Counted from the first letter of the stretch, positions 44,301 to 53,600 are shown. The stretch is 56,146 nucleotides of DNA from Phycisphaerae bacterium (GCA_027078365.1 JALWYQ010000008.1:1-56146); one strand, 5' to 3'. Translations and numbers: made by a program. Notes: generated from the sequence alone by a model not told the origin.

Positions 44301-44786
44301 TTGAGCCGCAATTTTTTGCAAGGCGGCTTTCTTTTCTCGTTGCAGTTTACCCTTGCTGTCAGGAACGGTTGGCTCTTTGAATTGTTGTTCATTGGCAGAA
44401 TTGTCTGCATAGACGGAAATATTAAACCACTTACCCAAATCAAAGGCTGTTCGCAGAGCAATCATTGCAGTCTGCGGAACTATTTTGTTTGCTTGACCGT
44501 GTGCGGCTTGATTGCCAATTTTTCGCAAATAATGCAGTTTGTCTAAGACTACAGGGGGAACTAGATTCTGATCTCTAATCAAATCGAGCATCTCAACAAA
44601 TGAGGATTGTGGATATCTGCGAATTTTCTTTTCATAAAAGAAATCTGCGACGAGGTTTTCACCGTATTGACGCAACTTCACCAACGTGCTCGCTGGATCG
44701 GTATAGACGTATTGCTCAGCGAATGCACCGAGCTTTGCCAGCTCTTCGTTTCGTGTTCTAAGATATTCGAAATTTAATGATTGCAT
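41394..44786 (-). CDS. hsdR: Type I restriction endonuclease subunit HsdR
   Basis: 1130-residue motor/nuclease subunit, intact. Order: a DUF4145-like N-terminal domain (about 10-125), a coiled coil (about 145-200), a PD-(D/E)XK nuclease with Asp256, Glu272-x-Lys274 and Gln286-x3-Tyr290, then an SF2 translocase with Walker A ATGTGKT (386-392), DESH (478-481) and an IGRGTR arginine-finger motif, and a C-terminal helical assembly region. It is the first gene after the sigma-54 promoter at 44824-44839, with a leader of about 25 nt. Having hsdR first means restriction is induced at least as early as modification, which is risky for the host unless HsdM/HsdS are also made from another start. Confidence 0.95.
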   Translation of the reverse strand: MQSLNFEYLRTRNEELAKLGAFAEQYVYTDPASTLVKLRQYGENLVADFFYEKKIRRYPQSSFVEMLDLIRDQNLVPPVVLDKLHYLRKIGNQAAHGQANKIVPQTAMIALRTAFDLGKWFNISVYADNSANEQQFKEPTVPDSKGKLQREKKAALQKIAAQEAQMQKILEELEATRSKAAAAEKTKEEIQEILSQTNQAANVLQFDEATTRKLLIDQLLVQAGWTVGIDGADTKDVKQEFEVRHQPNKTGKGFVDYVLWDAESDIPVAIVEAKKTAHDAEKGRKQAVDYADALEKDYGHRPVIFCTNGYDIIIHDDAKGHVGRRIYGFYSLQSLRYCLWQTENREDINKHNPKPSIIDRNYQILAVKSVCEKFSSGRRRALIVQATGTGKTRVAIGLAELLIRCKWAKRVLFLCDRRELRKQAYNAFGEHIESEPRVYVTAKTAKDRNKTIYLATYPAMVKCFQNFDVGFFDLIIADESHRSIYNRYRDLFLYFDAYQVGLTATPRQVITHNTYSLFDCEDDDPTAYFSYKDAIEHVPPYLAHFKAFKHTTKFMRNGIKYSEMSPEEQAQLEDQIEDPELVDFSKEAIDKSVFNKDTDRHIISNLMDNGIRSANGQQIGKTIIFARNHNHAMQLMRLFEEMYPQYMKPKQEFCAVIDNYIDRAEQLIDDFKGEGTNNNLTIAISVDMMDTGIDVPEVVNLVFAKPIKSYVKFWQMIGRGTRLCKNLFGPGKDKKYFIIFDHWGNFEYFGENPEEATPSAKKSLMQRVFETRLDIAELAIEYQKTKAFECMTELLLADVRSLPENSIAIKEKWRAVKTVQQDGVIQRFDAATIGTLRMEIAGLMQWREITGHESAYRFDLLIGQLQKTLLSGSSKYADFKDSLLNKISELPINIAQVKSKTAWIDKVKSGNFWTEPTVLDFEEIRTQLRGIMKYINKPIIPQVPPLSINISDCEVEYEAIKPSFDGLDLAAYRHRVESVFNEIFDETPVLKKIKQGQPVSETEIAELSEKVILRDPQLSLDDLLEYFPNKAKRLDLAIRQIIGLDAAAVDKHFSAFVQANPTLNSHQIRFLEMIKKHIATYGKLEIEDLYDSPFTAIHNDGIDGIFPQEEQADALMDLIEQVNELALVGK

Positions 44787-44823
44787 GAATTTATCTTTCT
44801 AAAATAGCTCGCTACTTTTGAAA

Positions 44824-44839
44824 AGCAATTGATGTGCCA
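44824..44839 (-). promoter_or_regulatory. Canonical sigma-54 (-24/-12) promoter of the hsd operon
   Basis: Minus strand TGGCAC-ATCAA-TTGCT: the -24 GG and -12 GC are separated by exactly 10 nt, and all conserved positions of the TGGCAC-N5-TTGCW consensus match. It sits in the 74-nt gap between the activator stop and the hsdR ATG, with transcription predicted to begin near 44813. No other site of this quality was noticed in the window by eye except the one before dnaK. Confidence 0.85.
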
Positions 44840-44859
44840 GAAAGTAATACGTTTTCATT

Positions 44860-46446
44860 TTAAAGCTTTCTCAAATCAACATTTAACCGTTTAATTTGCG
44901 CATCCATTGCTTGATAACTTTTTATTCCTAAAAGAGAAGCCGCCTTAGTTTTTATGCCAGAAGCTTCTTGCATTGCACGACGTAAGTAGTGTCTCTGTAT
45001 ACTGTTAAGGTGTTCTTCGAGATTAAACCCATCACCCAATGGCATTTCTAGTAAGTCTATTTTGTTAAGAGAAAATTTAGGAGATTCTGTTAATGCGGCC
45101 TTAATATCATCAGGTGCCAACTTTTCTTTATCTGTCATGACAACTGCTTGTAAAATTGTATTGTATAGTTGTCTTACATTGCCCGGCCAAGCATAGTTTT
45201 TTATAAATGTAATTGTGCTAGGGTAAAAAGTTTTATCTTTATGTAACTTGTCTTGGGATGTGAAATCTTGATTGATTTGTTGAAGTAATGATTCTGCGAT
45301 GATAGGAATATCGGATTTTCTTTCTCTGAGTGCAGGTAGTTTGATGGTAATCAATGCAAGCCTGTAAAAGAGGTCTTCTCTAAATAGATTTTTTTCAATC
45401 ATGTCGATTAGATTTTGGTTCGTTGCTGCAATGATTCGGACATCTGCTGTTTCTTGTTTTGTGGCTCCAACAGGATAGAATTCGCGAGAACATGGTGATT
45501 TCCTATGCGGTGGCTGTAGAACTCTAAGAAGCTTCGCTTGAATTTGTGGGTCGCATTCTCCAACCTCATCCAAAAAGAGAATTCCTCCATCGGCTCGTTT
45601 GAAGGCACCTTCTTTCTTTTTGTTGGCTCCAGTAAAAGCACCTTTGGCATGTCCGAACAATTCTGATTCGAGTAGATCTTTTGGGATGGCAGCGCAGTTG
45701 ATAGCTATAAATGGATTGTCGCGTCGAGAACTGGCCTTGTGGATTGCCCGTGCAAACATTTCTTTACCTGTTCCACTTTCGCCGCTTAGAAGAACTGAGA
45801 CATCTCGAATTGCTGCTTTTTGCGCTCGACCAACGGCAAGCCGAATAGCCTTTGACTTGCCTATAATGTCTTCGAAGCCTTCAACTTCGTCAGGGCTTTT
45901 TGTCGCCAAGTGATTGAAAACATTGTCTGAGCTGCTAATCAGTTCTGAAACAACATCCAACGTAATATCAAACGGTATGTCCTCCTGTTTAGCCTTGCCG
46001 CTCCAAGTTTGCCAGAACGTTGCTGAATATTTTGTCTTGCCTAATAGAACCCATATAGCGGCCATTGCTGGCGTACCCGGACTAAGCAGGATTGATAACT
46101 CATGGTTGTTACTGGAAAGGTCTTTGGAGATCGTTTCCAAAAAATCGCTTACAACTGTATAAATCTCAGCGTAATCAGTTGGGTTTTTCAGATGTGTATG
46201 GTTTACGGCCGCATCAAATCCAAGCAATTTCAAGTATTGGCATGTAATGGATTTAGGTGTATCGCTTAGAAGATAGATGCGATCAAAGCTCTCTTGATTC
46301 AGTAAGGTTTTTATTGGGCCGCCGTCTTCGGGTGGATTGTATGGTGGGCGAACTATCGCCTTAACTTTATCCTGTACCTTTTGGGAGCCAGAACCAAAAA
46401 GAGACTTCAAGTCGGCGTGTCCTATCCAAGAAACCAAGATTCTCAT
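44860..46446 (-). CDS. Sigma-54-dependent activator with RtcR-like (CARF-type) sensor domain
   Basis: 528-residue bacterial enhancer-binding protein. Residues about 1-165 follow the RtcR N-terminal (CARF fold) layout: MRILVSWIGHADL, DRIYLLSD (55-62), a L-x-NP-x-DYAEIY-x6-DF stretch (86-102), then a strand ending SPGTPAM (122-128) in the place of the GGTKxM-type ligand loop, and IWVLLGKTKYSATFWQ. The AAA+ domain has Walker A GESGTGKE (222-229), the sigma-54 contact GAFTGA (269-274), Walker B ILFLDE (289-294) and FREDLFYRL. A Fis-type helix-turn-helix lies at about 498-525. There is no rtcA or rtcB here; the sigma-54 promoter just downstream points to the restriction operon as target. The ligand is unknown. 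Confidence 0.88.
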   Translation of the reverse strand: MRILVSWIGHADLKSLFGSGSQKVQDKVKAIVRPPYNPPEDGGPIKTLLNQESFDRIYLLSDTPKSITCQYLKLLGFDAAVNHTHLKNPTDYAEIYTVVSDFLETISKDLSSNNHELSILLSPGTPAMAAIWVLLGKTKYSATFWQTWSGKAKQEDIPFDITLDVVSELISSSDNVFNHLATKSPDEVEGFEDIIGKSKAIRLAVGRAQKAAIRDVSVLLSGESGTGKEMFARAIHKASSRRDNPFIAINCAAIPKDLLESELFGHAKGAFTGANKKKEGAFKRADGGILFLDEVGECDPQIQAKLLRVLQPPHRKSPCSREFYPVGATKQETADVRIIAATNQNLIDMIEKNLFREDLFYRLALITIKLPALRERKSDIPIIAESLLQQINQDFTSQDKLHKDKTFYPSTITFIKNYAWPGNVRQLYNTILQAVVMTDKEKLAPDDIKAALTESPKFSLNKIDLLEMPLGDGFNLEEHLNSIQRHYLRRAMQEASGIKTKAASLLGIKSYQAMDAQIKRLNVDLRKL

Positions 46447-46488
46447 GTGATAGCTCCATATAATTGCATTTGTCTAAACATAATATTA

Positions 46489-46516
46489 ATTATGTCGGCT
46501 CACTTGCCAATGTCAA
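46489..46516 (-). promoter_or_regulatory. Sigma-70-like promoter of the sigma-54 activator gene
   Basis: TTGACA (46511-46516) and CATAAT (46489-46494) on the minus strand, 16 nt apart, about 40 nt upstream of the ATG at 46446. GGAG lies just before the start codon. The activator would therefore be made constitutively and wait for its signal. Confidence 0.6.
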
Positions 46517-46591
46517 TATCTTTATCGAATATTGAGTAAAATCACAAGACCATTGAACTTTGCGGTTGTTGTTTTAAATAAAACAGCAACC

Positions 46592-46742
46592 CTAACCACT
46601 AACAACTAACTCAATCTCTTCTCGTCCACGTTTATCTGCGGTCTCCTTCATGACCTTCGCGGTTTTAAAAAGTAAAATAGACGGTTCAATTCCGTTCCTT
46701 TAGCGTCTCTAGCGTTGAAGCAATTAAGGTGTTAGTGGTTAG
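46592..46742. repeat. Perfect 13-bp inverted repeat pair flanking 125 bp
   Basis: CTAACCACTAACA at 46592-46604 and its exact reverse complement at 46730-46742. It may be a small non-autonomous element or a widely spaced regulatory dyad. No target-site duplication was evident beside the arms. Confidence 0.55.
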
Positions 46743-46924
46743 CGTTCCCAAGCGGCACCAAACGCCGCTCACAAAACAAGGCATCGTTGCGAGACCGAAT
46801 TATAACAAAAATCTGTCAAATTAAGTGCTTCTCTATCGATTCTGCCAATATGACATAAAAACTTTTCTGGCATTAATTGCTGTAAGTTGTTGTGTTTGCG
46901 GCATTTACGCTTGGTGCGTGTTTT

Positions 46925-46940
46925 TGGCACGCTATTTGCG
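46925..46940 (+). promoter_or_regulatory. Canonical sigma-54 (-24/-12) promoter of dnaK
   Basis: TGGCACG-N4-TTGCG with GG (46926-46927) and GC (46938-46939) exactly 10 nt apart. Predicted start near 46951, giving a leader of about 48 nt that includes an AGGAG Shine-Dalgarno before the dnaK ATG. No comparable sigma-70 promoter was recognised between it and the gene. Confidence 0.8.
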
Positions 46941-46998
46941 AACTGTATGGGCGAGTAAGATAATCATTAACTGTACTTAATACACAGGAGAAATAAAA

Positions 46999-48915
46999 AT
47001 GGGCAAAATAATTGGAATTGACTTGGGAACAACCAACTCAGTTGTAGCGGTGATGGAGGGTAGTAGCCCTAAGGTGTTGATTAATGCATCAGGTGCAAGA
47101 CTAACCCCTTCTGTTGTTGGATTTACTGACAAAGATGAAAGGCTTGTCGGACAGGTTGCGCGTCATCAGCAGGTGACAAATCCTGAGAATACCATATATT
47201 CAGTGAAAAGATTTATGGGGCGTCGTCACAGCGAGGTTAGTGAAGAAGAAAAGACCGTACCATATAAAATCACAGGTGGTAGCGACGAGCTAGTTAAGAT
47301 TTCAGTTAGAGGTAAAGAATACACCCCACCAGAGATCTCGGCAATGATTCTCCAAGACCTCAAGAAGACTGCCGAAGATTATCTCGGCGAGAAGGTAACT
47401 CAAGCGGTTATCACGGTGCCTGCCTACTTCAACGATGCTCAGCGTCAGGCAACTAAAGACGCTGGTAAGATTGCCGGACTCGAAGTTGAGCGTATTATCA
47501 ATGAGCCAACTGCGGCAGCCCTTGCTTATGGACGTGAAAAGGGTAAAGACGAGAAGATTGCCGTGTTCGACTTTGGTGGTGGTACATTCGATATCTCTAT
47601 CCTAGATATTGGAGAGAATGTCGTTGAGGTTCTAAGCACAAATGGTGATGGCCACCTCGGTGGTGATGATCTTGACCAAGTTCTGATTGACTATCTAGCT
47701 GACGAATTTAAGAAGAGCGATGGAATAGACTTACGTCAAGATCCAATGGCGCATCAAAGGCTAAAAGAAGCGGCAGAGAAGGCAAAATGCGAACTCTCTA
47801 CCCAACTAGAGGCTAATGTAAACTTGCCATTTATCACAGCTGATGCAAATGGTCCAAAACACTTGCAGATATCAATTAGCAGAAGTAAGTTTGAAGCACT
47901 TGCAGAAGATGTATTTAACAAACTAAAAGCTCCATGTCTGCAAGCTCTAAAAGACGCTGGCCTAAGTAGCTCTGATATCTCAGAGGTGTTGATGGTTGGT
48001 GGTTCAACCCGTGTACCTAAAGTTGCTGAAGTTGTTAAGGAGATCTTTGGTAAGGAGCCAAACAAGAGCATCAACCCTGATGAAGTGGTGGCTCTAGGCG
48101 CTGCTATCCAAGGTGCTATTCTTGCTGGAGATGAGGGAGTTAAGGATATTCTTCTTCTAGATGTAACACCACTATCTCTTGGAATCGAGACTCTCGGTGG
48201 TGTTATGACTAAACTTATAGAGAAGAACACAACTATCCCAACAAGCAAAAAAGAGATATTCTCTACAGCTGCTGATAATCAGCCAAGTGTTGAGATCCAC
48301 GTACTCCAGGGAGAGCGTGAGTTTGCGAAAGACAACCGCTCGCTAGGAAGATTCCAACTCACCGATATCCCAGCAGCACCAAGGGGTGTGCCTCAGATTG
48401 AAGTTACTTTTGATATCGATGCTAACGGTATTCTTCACGTATCAGCTAAAGACCTTGGAACTGGTAAAGAGCAATCAATTCAAATCCAGAGTAGCTCAGG
48501 TCTTAGCGAAGAAGAGATTCGTAAGATGACTGCCGATGCTGAAGCTCACGCTGAAGAAGATAGAAAGAGAAGAGAGTTAATCGATCAGAAGAACCAAGCC
48601 GACCAACTTGTTTACTCTACAGAGAAGACTCTCAAAGAACATGGCGAGAAGGTTTCAGCTGAAGTTAGAGGAAATATTGAGTCTGCAATAAATAACCTCA
48701 AAGAAGCCGCTAAAGGCGATGATATTGAGGCGATTAAGAAGGCGATTGAGAATCTAGCTCAGGTATCTCAAGAGCTAGGAAAAATCCTCTATGAAGAAGC
48801 TGCAAAAGAACAAGGAGCAGCTCAGGGAGAAGCCAGCAGCACTGATGAACAACCATCAGAGAAAAAAGGCGGCGACGATGTAATTGACGCTGAATTTGAA
48901 GCTGAAGATAAATAG
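46999..48915 (+). CDS. dnaK: Molecular chaperone DnaK (Hsp70)
   Basis: 638 residues, full length. ATPase domain opens with [14 protein letters not shown], has the [11 protein letters not shown] phosphate loop and [10 protein letters not shown]; the substrate-binding domain follows from about residue 385 ([14 protein letters not shown]) and the lid ends in the usual acidic tail with DVIDAEFE. It folds nascent and damaged proteins in the cytosol with DnaJ and GrpE, which are not adjacent here. A sigma-54 promoter precedes it and a clear terminator follows, so it is monocistronic in this genome. Confidence 0.97.
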   Translation: MGKIIGIDLGTTNSVVAVMEGSSPKVLINASGARLTPSVVGFTDKDERLVGQVARHQQVTNPENTIYSVKRFMGRRHSEVSEEEKTVPYKITGGSDELVKISVRGKEYTPPEISAMILQDLKKTAEDYLGEKVTQAVITVPAYFNDAQRQATKDAGKIAGLEVERIINEPTAAALAYGREKGKDEKIAVFDFGGGTFDISILDIGENVVEVLSTNGDGHLGGDDLDQVLIDYLADEFKKSDGIDLRQDPMAHQRLKEAAEKAKCELSTQLEANVNLPFITADANGPKHLQISISRSKFEALAEDVFNKLKAPCLQALKDAGLSSSDISEVLMVGGSTRVPKVAEVVKEIFGKEPNKSINPDEVVALGAAIQGAILAGDEGVKDILLLDVTPLSLGIETLGGVMTKLIEKNTTIPTSKKEIFSTAADNQPSVEIHVLQGEREFAKDNRSLGRFQLTDIPAAPRGVPQIEVTFDIDANGILHVSAKDLGTGKEQSIQIQSSSGLSEEEIRKMTADAEAHAEEDRKRRELIDQKNQADQLVYSTEKTLKEHGEKVSAEVRGNIESAINNLKEAAKGDDIEAIKKAIENLAQVSQELGKILYEEAAKEQGAAQGEASSTDEQPSEKKGGDDVIDAEFEAEDK

Positions 48916-48952
48916 TTTTAGCTTAAGATAAAAACAAAGATATACTTTAAGA

Positions 48953-48993
48953 GGCTACAATCGTCAGATGAAGATTGTAGCCTTCTTAGTTTT
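48953..48993 (+). terminator. Rho-independent terminator of dnaK
   Basis: A perfect 10-bp stem (GGCTACAATC at 48953-48962 with GATTGTAGCC at 48973-48982) with a 10-nt loop, followed by TTCTTAGTTTTT, starting 37 nt after the dnaK stop. Confidence 0.88.
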
Positions 48994-49097
48994 TAGCGTT
49001 GTTTGCGATGGTTGCAGAGCGAAACATTGCAACTGATTTTCAGCTAAGCCCGCCTTTTCTATAGCGAATCAATTTTTATTCATTTATAAAATTTGAT

Positions 49098-50660
49098 TTA
49101 GCTAGTGCAGGCAGTTAGTTGTTTTTCTTTAACCCTAACGAGTGCATCTACAACTTCTGGGTCAAAGTCATAGCCGCTTCTCTTTTGGATTTCTGAGATG
49201 GCTTTATCTATGTCTAAAGGCAATCCGTCTTCACCGTAGGCTAGATATTCAAAAGCATTTGCTACGGATAAGATGCGAGCCCCTATCACGATTTCTTTTC
49301 CCCTTAGACCATCAGGGTAGCCGTTTCCATCGAATCTTTCGTGGTGTTGTCTTATGATTTGTAATTCATGGCTAAATATTCCAACCGGCTCTAGTATCTT
49401 AACTCCTATTATGGAGTGCTCACGCAGGAGTTCGATATCTCCTTCTTCGAGATCCTCTGGATTTGCAAGTACTCTATCAGGAACCCCTAATTTCCCAATA
49501 TCATGAAGTAGAGCGGCTATTGACAAAGTCTCCTTAAGCTTACAAGAAAGGTTCATCTCTTCTGCAATAGCAAGGGCAATCTCTTTGGATCTTTGCGCAC
49601 GTTCTGCAAAATAAGGATTTTTTACGCCAAGAGCCTCAACGAATGCTGAGGTTGTATTCATTGCTTGTTTCTTAAGTTGCTGAGAGAGGAGCGATACTTT
49701 GTCTTGTAATTCACTGTACTGATCGTTGATGTATCCTTCTTGAGGCTGGGCTGTAGTTTTTGAGTTGTCCCATACAACAACTTGATTTCTTCCATTTTCC
49801 TTTGCCGTGTAGAGTGAGTCGTCAGCCCTTTGTACAATTTCTTTTAGGTTAGTAGTGTCTATTGTTTCAAGTGAGACAAGACCTATACTAACAGAAATAC
49901 TAATCTCTTGGTTGCCAATGTTCCAGAGGTGCTCGTCAATTGTGCGTCTCATCTTTTCAGCAGTATCTATAGCTTTTTCCTTTGACATGTGTGGCAATAA
50001 TACAATAAATTCCTCACCGCCATATCTTGCAACAACGTCAAGCGGATATCTATTCTCGTTTAGAACTTGTCCCATTTGTTTTAATATCATATCGCCCGCT
50101 AAGTGGCCGTATGTATCATTGACGTTCTTGAAATGGTCAATGTCAAATAGCATTAATGAGAGTGGAGTTGCGCTGATTTTAGCCCTTAATACTTCACGCT
50201 CAAATACTTGGAAGAAGTGGCGTCTGTTGTATATTCCAGTTAGTTCATCAGTGTTGGCGAGTTCGAGTCTTTTTTCTTGTAGTTCGATTAAATGCAATAC
50301 GACTCCAATTCTTGCACGCAATTCGCCAACATCAAATGGTTTTGCGATGTAATCGATTGCGCCAAGTTCTAAGCCCTTGATTTTATCAAGAGACTCATCC
50401 TTGGTGGATATAAATATGATAGGGATTCCAGCTGTTTCTTCGCTTGATTTGAGTCGCTCGCAGGTTTCGAATCCATCAATACCCGGCATAAGAATATCTA
50501 ACAATATCAAGTCTGGTTTTTCATGAATAGCTGTTCTTATTCCATCATTACCATCTCTTGCAGAGACGGTATCGAGATTCATTGCCTTCAACATATTTTC
50601 CAGTATGATGATACTCGTTGCACTATCATCAATGATTAAGGCTTTTCGCTTTCTGGTCAT
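49098..50660 (-). CDS. Response regulator with GGDEF and HD-GYP domains
   Basis: 520 residues: receiver domain (about 5-125, phospho-acceptor Asp55 in LLDILMPG, Lys107), GGDEF domain (about 135-300) with an active GGEEF (214-218), a linker helix, and an HD-GYP domain (about 330-510) with LLHDIGKLGVPDR and HHERFDGNGYPDGL. It therefore carries both a cyclic-di-GMP synthase and a phosphodiesterase module. The usual RxxD inhibitory site before GGEEF reads YPLD, so product inhibition at that site is probably lost. It follows the hybrid kinase gene by 19 nt and is likely its output partner. Confidence 0.93.
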   Translation of the reverse strand: MTRKRKALIIDDSATSIIILENMLKAMNLDTVSARDGNDGIRTAIHEKPDLILLDILMPGIDGFETCERLKSSEETAGIPIIFISTKDESLDKIKGLELGAIDYIAKPFDVGELRARIGVVLHLIELQEKRLELANTDELTGIYNRRHFFQVFEREVLRAKISATPLSLMLFDIDHFKNVNDTYGHLAGDMILKQMGQVLNENRYPLDVVARYGGEEFIVLLPHMSKEKAIDTAEKMRRTIDEHLWNIGNQEISISVSIGLVSLETIDTTNLKEIVQRADDSLYTAKENGRNQVVVWDNSKTTAQPQEGYINDQYSELQDKVSLLSQQLKKQAMNTTSAFVEALGVKNPYFAERAQRSKEIALAIAEEMNLSCKLKETLSIAALLHDIGKLGVPDRVLANPEDLEEGDIELLREHSIIGVKILEPVGIFSHELQIIRQHHERFDGNGYPDGLRGKEIVIGARILSVANAFEYLAYGEDGLPLDIDKAISEIQKRSGYDFDPEVVDALVRVKEKQLTACTS

Positions 50661-50679
50661 TCTTTATAACTCTCCAATA

Positions 50680-53600
50680 TTAAATAGCTACGCTGGCTTG
50701 GTGTTTTACTATTTCAATCCAATCTGGTTTGTTGACGAACTCTTCTAGTTCACTAAATCCAGATATTATTTTTGTAAGCAATTTTTTAGCTTGGTTTATA
50801 TCTGCTTTGGTTGTTAATTTTTCTAAACTGTAGGCAGCTTCTGTTAATTCAACAGCGCCAATATTAGAAGCGCTTCCTTTAATCGCATGCGCATAGAGAT
50901 GTATATTGGCCGTATTTGATTCATCTATGGCGATTACTAATTTCTCAATACAATTGCGCAAATCTTCTATGCAGGTAGGGATTATTGATACAAGTAGCTC
51001 TTGATTTAAACCACGTCTGGACAATTCTTGCCATTGGATAATTACCTTCTCATTAGTATCTTCTTTTGCTGGTGATAGTTGATCTTGCGATAGAGCTGTA
51101 TCGTTTGCTGTTTTGCACATATACTTCTTTACCTTTTGATACAACTTATGACTCTCTATTGGCTTTGATAGATAGTCGTCGCATCCAGCCTCAATACATT
51201 TATCAGCATCTCCCTTCATCGCATTTGCGGTAATGGCAATGATTGGAGTTTTGATATTTCTTTCTCTTATGATTCTTGTGGCTTCATATCCATTCATATT
51301 TGGCATATGAATATCCATTAGTATTAATTCAAACTCTTCTTTTTCGATTGCATCTAGAGCTTCTAAGCCATCATTAACAAATGTAATATTCTCCACTCCA
51401 ACCTTCTGCAATAATGCGTTCAATAGTATCTGGTTGGTCTTGGTGTCTTCAGCGATTAGTACTTTTCCAGTTGCGCCGATGTATTCGAAATTGTTTTGTT
51501 TGTTGTCATATTCGTTGGTGTTTTGTCTGTCTAAGAGCTTTTGCTTATTTATATCAATCCTCGCAGGTAATGTCAGAGTGAACGTGGAGCCTTCAGCCGG
51601 TTTACTTTTAATGGTGAGATCTCCACCCATTGAGGTTATCAGGCTTCTTGTAATGCTAAGACCAAGACCTGTACCTCCAAACTTTCTGGTCGTTGAACCG
51701 TCAGCTTGAGTAAACAATTCAAATATTAGTTCATGCTTGTCTTCTGGGATTCCAATACCAGTATCTTCAACATCGAAGCGGATGAATGGTTCATCTTCTT
51801 TGTATTCAAGAGATACTACGATATGGACGTGGCCTTGATCTGTGAATTTAATAGCATTACTTGTTAGATTAATTAAGCATTGGCGCAGCCTTGTTGGATC
51901 TGTGTATATCTGTGCGGGTAGTTGTGTTTTTTCTATGATTCTAAAATCTAATCCCTTTTCTTTTGCTTTTGCTTGCATCATTGATTCGATAGAGTTGAGG
52001 GTTCTGCTGAGAGAACATTCAATCATTTCTATATCTAGCTTTCCAGCTTCAATCTTTGAAAAGTCGAGAATGTCGTTGATTAACTCAAGGAGATTTTTTG
52101 CTGAGTCGCTAACCATTTGGAGCTTGTCTCTTTGGTCTTTTGTTAAATCTTCATCTTCAAGAAGTTCGGTAAATCCTATGATTGCATTCATAGGGGTTCT
52201 GATTTCATGGCTCATGTTTGCAAGGAATTGACCTTTTGCAGCATTCGCTTCTTCGGCTATTTTAGTTAATCGATTTGCCTCTTCAGAGGCTACGGTTAAC
52301 TGATGATTTATTTCTTGAAGTTCTTCTTGAGCAAGTTTGTATTCAATAGTCTTGCTTAGTTTCTCGGCAATCCCATCAATTAAATCTCTTTCAACCTTTA
52401 AGAATGGCCCTTCATAGGCTTCTTCTCTCTGTTGCGAGTAGAATACATTAACCGAGCCAACAACTTTTCTATTTACAACAATATCAGAAGATTGTTTCCA
52501 TTGGCTCTCTTGAAATTTCTCTGACGTAAATTGCTTGCCTTTGTATATTATCTGGGCACTTGTGATTTCTTCATACTGCCAGCCAGAAGGAATCAATTCT
52601 ATAGCGGCTTTGAATATATCTTCAAGTGGGCTAAATGGATCTGATGCAAGTTTTGAGATGCCGTATAAACAGTTCAACTCACGGACTGTATCGTTGAGAA
52701 CCCTAGTTTTCTTTTCGAGCTTGAGTTCAGTTTCTTTTCTATAGGAGATATCCTCCACTATTCCATCAAAGTACAATGCCTCTTTTGGATTTTCAGGGTT
52801 ATATACAGTCTTTGCAGTAATTGATGCCCATATCTTCTTTCCGTCTTTTCTCTTGAGCTCAACTTCTTGAGCAATCACACGGCCGTATTTAAGTAAGTTT
52901 TCTATGAGTTCCTTTCTCTTGCTATGGTCTATATAGAAGTCTTTAGTCGAGCATTTTAAGAATTCTTCCATGCTATCGTAGCCTAAAATCTTGACTAATG
53001 CTGGGTTTGCTGTCACAAATCTTCCTACAGCACCAGGTAGCATTCGGTATAGTCCAATTGGTAGGTTGTCTATTAGGGTGCGGTGTTTTCTCTCAGATTC
53101 AGCAAGGCTAAGTTCCGTTTCCTTACGGTCTGTGATATCCATAATACAGGCTACATTGTATTCTCTTGAATCAACACAGATGTAGTTGTTTATGACTTCT
53201 ACAGGAAAGATTCTTCCATTTTTAGTTTTTAATTGTGATTCGAAGGATATTGTCTTCTCATTTCTGAGTAAATTCCAAAGCTCAATATATCTTTGCCCAT
53301 CAAAATCAGGTTTTATCATATCAACGCTTAGTTCCAACAACTCTTTTTTGCTGTAGTCTAGCATTCTGCATATGGTATCATTGGCATGATTAAATGTTCC
53401 ATCTGGATTAACATACAGAACTCCAATGATAGAGTTGTTAAGGGCAAAGCTTGTCATTGCATACTTGTCGCGTTCTTGGTCGGCGAGGGCGAGAGATTTT
53501 CCAACCTTTTCTAAGTATCTCCAAAACATAAGTACAATCACAATTGACGCCAAAAATGTTCCAGTAACCATGCGCAATATTGCAGAGTCCAATTTAGCCC

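Larger units (their letters stand above)
46447..46998. other. 552-nt divergent intergenic region between the activator gene and dnaK
   Basis: No gene. It holds, left to right: the activator promoter (46489-46516), a degenerate non-coding stretch containing a 13-bp inverted repeat pair (46592-46604 and 46730-46742), and the sigma-54 promoter of dnaK (46925-46940). Between are strings such as cgcgaaggtc-like junk seen in many genomes. No CIRCE element (TTAGCACTC dyad) was found before dnaK. Enhancer sites for the activator should be sought here. Confidence 0.7.

Noticed and set aside
46867-46882. CTGGCATTAATTGCTG upstream of dnaK as a further sigma-54 site
   Set aside because: The GG and GC are only 8 nt apart; sigma-54 requires 10, and the perfect site 57 nt downstream explains the promoter better.
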